NCBI GenBank assembly: GCA_009885825.1
Contig: VFJY01000132.1
Span: 1-60,628, forward strand
Source: Rhodobiaceae bacterium
GTDB taxonomy: Bacteria; Pseudomonadota; Alphaproteobacteria; Rhizobiales; Aestuariivirgaceae
Direction of reading: 5' to 3'
Length of the DNA: 60,628 bases
Position numbers and translations under genes: made by a program. A model generated the notes under the pieces. The model saw only the letters and a list, made by a program, of their open reading frames with translations, ran no database searches and had not been told where the DNA came from. Below, piece by piece: positions 8,464 to 14,735 of this stretch (positions within the stretch are counted from its first letter, which is position 1; every line of letters begins with the position of its first letter).

Positions 8464-9258
8464 ATGTTTGCCAGGTTCTTTGCCGCGTTTTGCGTGATGT
8501 TGTTTTGCTCAAATGCAGGCGCCCAAACCCTGTCCAGCGATTGCCTGGCGGTGGCGCAGGGTCCGGCCACCGTTCATTTCGTGAAGTTCACCCCCGCCGC
8601 CCTTGCCGAAACTGAAGTGCAACTCACTTTCGTCGGCCATTCCACCTTCCTGATCGAAAGTGCCGCCGGTATCCGCATCGCCACGGATTTCGCTGGCTAC
8701 GCCGGCGGCACAACACCCGATATCGTCACCATGAACCGCGCCCACAGCTCGCACAATACGAGCTTTCCCGACCCCGCCATCAAGCACGTGCTGCGCGGCT
8801 GGAACCCCGAAGGCGGCCGCGCCGAACACAACCTCTCGCTAAAGGATGTCTATATCCGCAACGTCACCACCGATATCCGGGGCGGCCAGATGGGCCGCAT
8901 TCCTGACGGCAATTCCATTTTCATTTTCGAGATCGCCGGCCTCTGCATCGGCCATGTGGGCCATCTCCACCACGAACTCACCCCCCAGCACATGGGCCAG
9001 ATCGGCAGGCTTGATATTGTGATGGTCCCCGTCGACGGCGGCTACACCATGGCCCAGGTCAACATGATGCAAGTCGTCAAGGATCTCAAAGCCTCAATAG
9101 TAATCCCCATGCACTACTTCGGCCCCGAAACCCTTTCCAACTTCATCTCCAATGCGAGGGCGACATTGAAAATAGATGTAAAGGATTCACCCACACTCAC
9201 CGTCTCGCGCAAGACGCTGCCAAAAGAACCGACCCTGATCGTGCTGCCGTGGTATTGA
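8464..9258 (+). CDS. Secreted MBL-fold metallo-hydrolase
   Basis: A 264-residue protein with a signal peptide (MFARFFAAFCVMLFCSNAGA) and a UlaG-like metallo-beta-lactamase fold: FVGHSTFLIES, then DIVTMNRAHSSHNTS in place of the usual THxHxDH, then IGHVGHLHHELT and PMHYFG. The HxxH cluster is reduced, as in a known subgroup, so metal content and activity are uncertain. It probably acts in the periplasm. It starts 69 bp after the fasciclin-gene hairpin and is probably a separate transcription unit. Confidence 0.88.
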   Translation: MFARFFAAFCVMLFCSNAGAQTLSSDCLAVAQGPATVHFVKFTPAALAETEVQLTFVGHSTFLIESAAGIRIATDFAGYAGGTTPDIVTMNRAHSSHNTSFPDPAIKHVLRGWNPEGGRAEHNLSLKDVYIRNVTTDIRGGQMGRIPDGNSIFIFEIAGLCIGHVGHLHHELTPQHMGQIGRLDIVMVPVDGGYTMAQVNMMQVVKDLKASIVIPMHYFGPETLSNFISNARATLKIDVKDSPTLTVSRKTLPKEPTLIVLPWY

Positions 9259-9292
9259 GCTTGCAGCATTCGCCCTCGCCCGTATTCCAGTT

Positions 9293-9841
9293 CTATGAAG
9301 AATTACCGGATTGGTGCAAATAGGATTTGATAATTTCCAAACCCTCAGTTTCAGGCATCTGTGCAATCACTTCACTGGGTGTGCACCAGGGATAAGGCAA
9401 GCTAATCAGCCAGTTCATGAGCTTGTCATAATGACTCTGGGGAAATACTTTCATCTCGTCGATGGTGATCTTAAGTAGCTCTACAAGAAATTTATCGTCC
9501 GCCGTAAAATACCAATCATAACGCCCACAACCTATGCGAATGGGACCATTGTTCTTGCCGGACATGCCAACCAACCAGTGGCACGGAAAGTGTCGGCGGT
9601 CCTGTGAAGTTGGACGCGACATACAGAATGTGTACACATTTTCGAAGTCATTGGAGAAGCGGCGGCACAGGATATCTTCAATTGCATCCAGACCCGTTGC
9701 ATTGGAAGGAAATGATATCGCGTCAGTATTGACTACCATCTCCAATTCGACATTCTCTGAAAATGCACGCCGCATCAGGAAAGGCCGATTGCCGTCCTTG
9801 GCATAAAAATAAGTACTGACAGTATCAAAAGGACTGGACAT
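9293..9841 (-). CDS. NTF2-like/SnoaL-like domain protein
   Basis: About 182 residues. The part from FYAKDGNRPFLMRRAFSENV through NVYTFC to GCGRYDWYFT has the pattern of a small nuclear-transport-factor-2-like (SnoaL-like) family in proteobacteria. The C-terminal 50 residues add a helical tail. ATG 9841 follows AAAAGG by six bases; an in-frame TTG at 9856 is less likely. Function is unknown. Local GC is lower than in neighbouring genes, consistent with an accessory origin. Confidence 0.75.
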   Translation of the reverse strand: MSSPFDTVSTYFYAKDGNRPFLMRRAFSENVELEMVVNTDAISFPSNATGLDAIEDILCRRFSNDFENVYTFCMSRPTSQDRRHFPCHWLVGMSGKNNGPIRIGCGRYDWYFTADDKFLVELLKITIDEMKVFPQSHYDKLMNWLISLPYPWCTPSEVIAQMPETEGLEIIKSYLHQSGNSS

Positions 9842-9862
9842 GAATAACCTTTTCAAGAAGGA

Positions 9863-9917
9863 TTAAGGCGTAACTTCCACCTGCTTCACGCCCTTCGGCG
9901 CGGTCACGCCTTTCCAG
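9863..9917 (-). repeat. Dispersed 55-bp repeat, copy 1
   Basis: This stretch matches 10640-10693 over nearly its whole length in the same orientation. On the minus strand it encodes KGVTAPKGVKQVEVTP followed by a stop, the tail of an open stretch that begins inside the antitoxin gene's end. The two copies flank the BrnT/HTH pair. Confidence 0.65.
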
Positions 9918-9972
9918 GGCGCATGCGCCACAGTCACCATCACCTGTTGGTGAGCATAGATATTCAACTTTC

Positions 9973-10365
9973 TCACTCAGCCGCAACAATCACGCTCTGC
10001 CCCAACTTCTCCGCCACACCTTGCGGATCAGCAGCGATCACCTTGAGATAGGCCCGCGCCGGAGCGTCTGGTTCTGACCGTCCCTGCTCCCAATCGCGCA
10101 ACGTTCCGACCGGGATTTGATAACGTTCGGCAAATTCTTCCTGGGTGAGCGACAGCTGACGGCGCAGCGTTCGCACACGTGGCACGCGCTTCCGGTTGGC
10201 AAGCTGATCCTCAGTCCGCGGCATATTGTCGGGATCATGGGCTGGATGATCAACATCCCCGCGCAACTCAGGTTCCGGGATATCGATCTTGACCCAGCCT
10301 AAGCCAGTTTTTTGTTCAAGCGTCCTATTTGGAAGCGTTCTCACGGTAATAATGGTTTTGCTCAT
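9973..10365 (-). CDS. HTH (XRE-type) antitoxin partner of BrnT
   Basis: About 130 residues starting MSKTIITVRTLPNR at ATG 10365. A Cro/C1-type helix-turn-helix spans RRQLSLTQEEFAERYQIPVG and TLRDWEQGRSEP near residues 74-108. It overlaps the end of the brnT-like toxin gene by about 41 bases, the common layout in which toxin precedes antitoxin. It probably neutralises the toxin and represses the promoter through the palindrome at 10608-10622. It differs from classical BrnA in having an XRE domain. Confidence 0.85.
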   Translation of the reverse strand: MSKTIITVRTLPNRTLEQKTGLGWVKIDIPEPELRGDVDHPAHDPDNMPRTEDQLANRKRVPRVRTLRRQLSLTQEEFAERYQIPVGTLRDWEQGRSEPDAPARAYLKVIAADPQGVAEKLGQSVIVAAE

Positions 10366-10606
10366 GTTGCGTTGCCCTTCGGGCGGATATGATGCGGGTG
10401 GCTTCTCCGCGTTCAGTATAAACAATCGTCAATATGGAACGTGTGCCCATTGCGTAAGCAATCATGCGGTCTTCACCATAGTTTTCCCTATCGTCCAGTT
10501 CTTCAACGACGAGCGGGTCACTAAGTGCAAAAGCCGCTTCCTGAAACGTGATCCCATGTTTGCGAAAATTCTCTTCCGCTTTTATGAAATCCCATTCAGT
10601 CTTCAT
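10325..10606 (-). CDS. brnT: BrnT-family RNase toxin (DUF497)
   Basis: A 93-residue protein with the full BrnT pattern: WDFIKAEENFRKHGITFQEA, then DPLVVEE, then GEDRMIAYAMGTRSILTIVYTERG and RIISARRATQHE at the end. BrnT folds like RelE-type RNases and blocks translation by cutting RNA. ATG 10606 starts two bases from a 15-bp inverted repeat, so binding there would block translation initiation as well as transcription. Confidence 0.93.
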   Translation of the reverse strand: MKTEWDFIKAEENFRKHGITFQEAAFALSDPLVVEELDDRENYGEDRMIAYAMGTRSILTIVYTERGEATRIISARRATQHEQNHYYRENASK

Positions 10607-10607
10607 A

Positions 10608-10622
10608 TACGGGTTTCCCGTA
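10608..10622. promoter_or_regulatory. Candidate BrnT/antitoxin operator
   Basis: TACGGG-TTT-CCCGTA is a perfect 6-bp inverted repeat with a 3-base spacer, ending one base before the toxin start codon. Its position fits autoregulation by the HTH antitoxin. Confidence 0.6.
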
Positions 10623-10639
10623 GTAATGTCAAGACAACC

Positions 10640-10693
10640 TTACGGCGTAACTTCCACCCGCTCGCGCCCTTTGGCGCTGTCACGCCTTTCAAG
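10640..10693 (-). repeat. Dispersed 55-bp repeat, copy 2
   Basis: Same orientation as 9863-9917 and one base shorter. The missing base falls in the codon after KGVTAPKG and breaks the frame that copy 1 keeps open to VEVTP-stop. Third-position differences (ACC/ACA, CCG/CCA, CCT/CCG) suggest both copies were once coding. Confidence 0.65.
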
Positions 10694-10922
10694 ATGGCAT
10701 TGGCCAAATGGATGGGCGCGTTGGTTTGTCTCGCCACAAAAATCACCGACCCCCAGTTTTGCACGTATATCGCCGTGCTCCCAGGCCACGCGATCGCGCG
10801 ATAACTCGGTCTTCGGCGTACGCTTGCATTTATCATACTGGGCCAAGCCATTCGCCGACGGCGAAAACAGTAGCAGCGCAAATGTCGCTTTTATTTCCAT
10901 GGCAGTTGGATAATCCCAAAGG

Positions 10923-10955
10923 ATCCTCTCCCACAAGAAGTATGCGGGAGAGGAT
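10923..10955 (-). terminator. Hairpin downstream of the ABC importer operon
   Basis: ATCCTCTCCC (10923-10932) pairs perfectly with GGGAGAGGAT (10946-10955) around a 13-base loop, 10 bases past the stop of the substrate-binding protein gene. No clear U-tract follows on the minus strand. Confidence 0.5.
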
Positions 10956-10965
10956 GGTGGTCGCC

Positions 10966-11958
10966 TCACATCCCCTTCGCGGCGTCCGTCACAACGCTGG
11001 TCCAGGCGCCTTCGGGCTTTGCGGTGATCACCGGATCAGAACCGCCTTTCATCAGTGTTTCCACTGTCCGTTCCGCCGCCGCCACATCGAGCGAGCCATC
11101 GGAGCCTTCGGTCAGCATGTTGATCTCCTGGATCATCGTCGTCTGGTGGCCTTCCGTCTGCGAGCCTGAAGCATCGTTTTCGAGAACGATCTTCACGGCG
11201 TCCGCTGGATTGGCGCGCGCGTCATCCCAGCCTTTCATGGAAGCCTTCACAAACTTCGCCATGGTGGCAACGAAAGCCGGGTCTTTCAGCTTGTCTTCGA
11301 GGACATAAAGGCCGTCCTCCAACGTCGCCACGCCCTGGTCCTCATATTTGAACACCACCAGCTCGTCAGCCTTCATGCCGGCTTCAATGATCTGGTAATA
11401 TTCATTGTAGGTCATGGTTGAAATGCAATCGGCCTGCTTCTGCAGGATGGGGTCCACGTTGAAACCCTGCTTCAGCACGTTCACGCCGTCAGCCCCGCCG
11501 GTGGTTGGAATGCCGAGCTGGCTCATCCACGACAGGAACGGATATTCATTGCCAAAGAACCACACGCCCAGCGTCTTGCCCTTGAAATCCTCAGGCTTGG
11601 TGATGCCGGTTTCCTTGCGGCAGGTCAGCATCATGCCCGAGCGCTTGAAGGGCTGGGCGATGTTCACAACCTTGGAGCCCTTTTCGCGCGTCGCCAGCGC
11701 CGAAGGCATCCAGTCGATCACCACGTCGGCGCCGCCACCAGCCAGAACCTGCTGCGGATTGATGTCGGGTCCGCCCGGCATGATGGTGACCTCAAGGCCC
11801 GCATCCTTGTAATAGCCCTTGGCCTGGGCCACGAAGTAACCGGCGAACTGCGCCTGGGTCACCCACTTCAACTGAAGTTTCACCGCTTCGGCGAATGCGC
11901 TGCCCGATGTTGCCAGAAGCGCGCCTGCCGCTGCGGCGGCCAATAGATATTTCTTCAT
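10966..11958 (-). CDS. ABC transporter periplasmic substrate-binding protein (NMT1/ThiY-like)
   Basis: A 330-residue protein with a signal peptide (MKKYLLAAAAAGALLATSGSAFA) and an NMT1/THI5-like fold. KLQLKWVTQAQFAGYFVAQAKGYY and GADVVIDWMP are typical of binding proteins for pyrimidine-like or other small aromatic ligands. GGGAG precedes ATG 11958; upstream in-frame starts overlap the permease gene. It is last in the operon ATPase-permease-permease-binding protein. The RutR-type box at the operon head points to a pyrimidine or pyrimidine-derived ligand, which is inference. Confidence 0.9.
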   Translation of the reverse strand: MKKYLLAAAAAGALLATSGSAFAEAVKLQLKWVTQAQFAGYFVAQAKGYYKDAGLEVTIMPGGPDINPQQVLAGGGADVVIDWMPSALATREKGSKVVNIAQPFKRSGMMLTCRKETGITKPEDFKGKTLGVWFFGNEYPFLSWMSQLGIPTTGGADGVNVLKQGFNVDPILQKQADCISTMTYNEYYQIIEAGMKADELVVFKYEDQGVATLEDGLYVLEDKLKDPAFVATMAKFVKASMKGWDDARANPADAVKIVLENDASGSQTEGHQTTMIQEINMLTEGSDGSLDVAAAERTVETLMKGGSDPVITAKPEGAWTSVVTDAAKGM

Positions 11959-11990
11959 TTCAACTGTCTCCCTTTTCCAAAAAAACCCGC

Positions 11991-12752
11991 TTACGTCCTG
12001 TAAGACGGATGCCAAAAAGTCACCCACCGCTCGAGAGCGACAAGCAACCCGTAAAAAGCCGAACCCACCAGTGCTGCCACGGTGATTTCAGCCCAAACCA
12101 TATCCAGCCCCATGCGGCCCACTTCCGTTGAGATGCGGAACCCCATTCCCACAATGGGGGTGCCGAAAAACTCAGCAACAATCGCGCCAATCATCGCCAA
12201 TGTCGAGTTGATCTTGAGCGCGTTGAAAATGAAGGGCATGGCGGCGGGCAGGCGCAGCTTCACCAGCGTCTGCAGCCAGTTGGCGCCGTAACTCCGCATC
12301 AGGTCGCGCTCCAGATGCCCTGATGCCTGCAGGCCGGTGACGACATTCACCAGCATCGGAAAGAACGTCATCACCACAACCATCGCAGCCTTCGATTGCC
12401 AGTCGAAGCCAAACCACATGACCAGGATTGGAGCCACACCCACAATGGGAAGCGCCGCCGCCAGATTGCCCAGCGGCAGCAGCCCGCGCTTGAGAAAATC
12501 AAAGCGGTCGCACAGCAGCGCCACCAGAAATCCGGCAAGCGAGCCGATAATCCAGCCCGGAATGACAGCGCGAATGAACGTCTGCACAAAATCTTCGTAA
12601 AGCGTTGGCAGCGAGGTGATGAGCTTCGCCCATATGTCAGTAGGCGCCGGAAAGATCACGAAGGGCACATCGAAAAACCGCACGAAGGCTTGCCAGAACA
12701 CCAGAACGGCCACGCCAAAAATCACCGGCGCGATGAAATTCTGCGTCTTCAT
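11991..12752 (-). CDS. ABC transporter permease (BPD_transp_1), second copy
   Basis: A 253-residue inner-membrane permease with about six membrane segments. The EAA-type ATPase-contact loop appears as RSYGANWLQTLVKLRLPAAMP. Its start overlaps the stop of the upstream permease gene by four bases (ATGA), so the two subunits are translationally coupled and probably form the heterodimeric channel of the importer. Confidence 0.93.
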   Translation of the reverse strand: MKTQNFIAPVIFGVAVLVFWQAFVRFFDVPFVIFPAPTDIWAKLITSLPTLYEDFVQTFIRAVIPGWIIGSLAGFLVALLCDRFDFLKRGLLPLGNLAAALPIVGVAPILVMWFGFDWQSKAAMVVVMTFFPMLVNVVTGLQASGHLERDLMRSYGANWLQTLVKLRLPAAMPFIFNALKINSTLAMIGAIVAEFFGTPIVGMGFRISTEVGRMGLDMVWAEITVAALVGSAFYGLLVALERWVTFWHPSYRT

Positions 12753-13594
12753 GCGCGAACCCCCATGCGGGCATTCACCACGCGCTCAATGCCGCCCACA
12801 CCATAGACCAGGCTTGCCGCGACTGCCGACGCCGCAACGAGTGCTGCCCAGATCTGGATGGTCTGCCCGTAGTAGGAGCCAGCCAGCATGCGCGACCCAA
12901 TACCCGCTTGCGCCCCCGTCGGCAGCTCGCCCACAATCGCGCCCGTCAAGGCGATGGCGATCGCGATCTTGAGCGAGGTGAACAGAAACGGCATCGCCGC
13001 CGGAAACCGCAGCTTCCAGAGAACCTGTGGCCCACTCGCATTGTAGGTCCGCATGAGATCAAGCTGCATGGGATCCGGCGATGTGAGGCCCTTCACCATG
13101 CCGATGGTCACCGGGAAGAAGCACAGATACATCGAGATGATGGATTTGGGAAAAATCCCCGTAAGGCCCACCGACCCCAGCACCACGATAACCATGGGCG
13201 CGATCGCCAGGATGGGAATGGTTTGCGAAGCGATGATCCACGGCATCAGGCTTTTATTGAGCAGTTTGGAATGCACAATGGCCACCGCCAGCCCAATGCC
13301 CAGCAGCGTCCCCAGCGCAAATCCCAAAAGCGTCGAGGACAGCGTCACCCACACATGAAACACCAGCGACTTCACTTTCCATGGCGCCACCGTGAACACC
13401 GTTTTCCACACTTCAACCACAACCTGATGCGGAGCCGGGATCACCGGCCGCTCAAGGCTCCAGGAGATATCCAGCGTGTTCACCAAGCCGCCACCCGCCG
13501 CTTCAATTTTCGCCTCCGCCACCACCGTGTTCATGAAGACAGCCGCAATATACCAGGCAACAAGTATGGCCAGGCACACCACGGTCACAGGCAT
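12749..13594 (-). CDS. ABC transporter permease (BPD_transp_1), first copy
   Basis: A 281-residue membrane permease of the SsuC/ThiX type. It starts MPVTVVCLAILVAWYIAAV at ATG 13594, which AGGAG supports at a spacing of about 10; an ATG six codons earlier (13612) has a poorer upstream. The EAA-type loop is RTYNASGPQVLWKLRFPAAMP. A periplasmic insertion of about 60 residues follows the first membrane segment, which the second permease lacks. It lies 39 bases after the ATPase gene. Confidence 0.92.
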   Translation of the reverse strand: MPVTVVCLAILVAWYIAAVFMNTVVAEAKIEAAGGGLVNTLDISWSLERPVIPAPHQVVVEVWKTVFTVAPWKVKSLVFHVWVTLSSTLLGFALGTLLGIGLAVAIVHSKLLNKSLMPWIIASQTIPILAIAPMVIVVLGSVGLTGIFPKSIISMYLCFFPVTIGMVKGLTSPDPMQLDLMRTYNASGPQVLWKLRFPAAMPFLFTSLKIAIAIALTGAIVGELPTGAQAGIGSRMLAGSYYGQTIQIWAALVAASAVAASLVYGVGGIERVVNARMGVRA

Positions 13595-13633
13595 GGTCGA
13601 GTTTCTCCTCATCTAAACTCTGTCATCTCGTCT

Positions 13634-14413
13634 TCAATCCTCATAGCTGTGCCCCGCCTTCAACCCTTCCCTCACCCGCTGCGCGATCTTCAGGAACGCG
13701 CCCGTCTCGCGGATATCCAGTGTGCGGTCCCTTGGCAAATTCGTCTCGATCACATCAATGATCCGCCCGGGGCGCGGGCTCATCACCACAATCCGCGTCG
13801 ACAGAAACACCGCCTCCGGAATTGAGTGCGTCACAAACACCACAGTTTTTTTGGTGGCCGCCCACAGCTCCAGCAATTGCTGGTTCAGCTTGTCGCGCAC
13901 GATTTCATCGAGCGCCCCGAACGGCTCATCCATCAGCAAGAGCTTCGGCTCGACAGCCAGCGCCCGCGCGATGGAAACCCGCTGCTGCATGCCGCCCGAC
14001 AATTGCCAGGGAAACTTCTTCTCAAACCCGCCCAGATTCACCAGATCCAGATTGCGCTTCACCCGCGCGGCCGCGTCAGCGGTCCCCATGATTTCCAGCG
14101 GCAGCCCGACATTCTGCTCAACCGTCCGCCAGGGATAAAGCGCTGGCGCCTGAAACACATAGCCGTAGGCGCGGGCTTTGCGCGCCTGTTCCGGCGCCAT
14201 GCCATTGACCGAAACCGTCCCCGCGCTCGCCCGCTCCAAATCGGCGATCACCCGCAAAAGCGTGGTTTTCCCGCATCCCGAAGGCCCGATCAGCGAAACA
14301 AAATCCCCGTCCTTCACCGTCAAATTGATGTCCTGCAGGGCAAACACCGGCCCATCCGCCGTGGTGAACGTGAGGCTCAAGTCGCTGGCGCTGATCACGG
14401 CTTGAGCCGTCAT
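13634..14413 (-). CDS. ABC transporter ATP-binding protein (nitrate/sulfonate/taurine type)
   Basis: A 259-residue ATPase. Walker A is [11 protein letters not shown], the Q-loop [12 protein letters not shown], the signature [15 protein letters not shown], Walker [14 protein letters not shown] and the switch His [13 protein letters not shown] 14413 is preceded by GGGAGGGG; an ATG eight codons earlier lacks this. It is the first gene of the importer operon, with the RutR-type box 47-62 bases before the start codon. Confidence 0.95.
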   Translation of the reverse strand: MTAQAVISASDLSLTFTTADGPVFALQDINLTVKDGDFVSLIGPSGCGKTTLLRVIADLERASAGTVSVNGMAPEQARKARAYGYVFQAPALYPWRTVEQNVGLPLEIMGTADAAARVKRNLDLVNLGGFEKKFPWQLSGGMQQRVSIARALAVEPKLLLMDEPFGALDEIVRDKLNQQLLELWAATKKTVVFVTHSIPEAVFLSTRIVVMSPRPGRIIDVIETNLPRDRTLDIRETGAFLKIAQRVREGLKAGHSYED

Positions 14414-14735
14414 GACCCCTCCCGGGCATTTTTTCATTGTCCCTAAAAACTATCCGCTCTTGACCATTTGATCAAGAATTATAAGGCGCCTTCCAATGCC
14501 CCAGTTGATAGCCGGCAAGGCGAAGGTTTTGCGATCATCGATGAAGGTGGAAATATTGCTTGCGGATAGGCGCTGATCAAGCTTTGAACGAACGTGAAGG
14601 AGCGTGGCTCCGCTCAGAGCGGATCGTCATTGGCCTGCTAGACGAAAGATTGAATTTTAAAATGCCGCACCCTAGACTGAAGCATGAGTTCTTGCTTTCT
14701 CTGTTCACAACATGTTTGTTGAGGTCCTGAAATGA
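14414..14735. other. Divergent intergenic region, about 320 bp
   Basis: It holds the RutR-type box near the ABC operon end and, at 14609-14623, TCCGCTC-A-GAGCGGA, a perfect 7-bp inverted repeat about a single base that could be an operator or hairpin. I see no further gene or convincing promoter pair in the remainder. Confidence 0.5.
14460..14475. promoter_or_regulatory. RutR-type box upstream of the ABC importer operon
   Basis: TTGACCATTTGATCAA matches the published E. coli RutR consensus TTGACCANNTGGTCAA at all but one fixed position. The same 16 bases recur at 18615-18630, before the RutR-like gene in this window. The site sits where an operator for the ABC operon would be expected. Confidence 0.78.

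Larger units (their letters stand above)
10607..10965. other. Gap of about 360 bp: operator, repeat copy 2, degraded coding remnant and hairpin
   Basis: Apart from the BrnT operator, repeat copy 2 and the hairpin, the minus strand holds an open frame of about 86 codons from 10900 with a signal-peptide-like start (MEIKATFALLLFSPSANGLA). Its neighbouring frame carries VIFVARQTNAPIHLANAILKGVTAPKG. Substitutions between the two repeat copies favour the second frame, so I read this as a small secreted-protein gene broken by frame changes rather than an intact gene. Confidence 0.5.

Noticed and set aside
10640-10900. Possible intact small secreted protein on the minus strand
   Set aside because: The signal-like start and the repeat-supported coding frame lie in different frames, so it is better read as a degraded remnant.
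12908-13825. A 305-codon plus-strand frame opposite the permease and ATPase genes
   Set aside because: Arg/His-rich low-complexity product typical of antisense frames; the minus-strand ABC genes are certain.
14609-14623. TCCGCTC-A-GAGCGGA as a terminator
   Set aside because: No coding gene ends nearby and no T-run follows; left as an unassigned inverted repeat.
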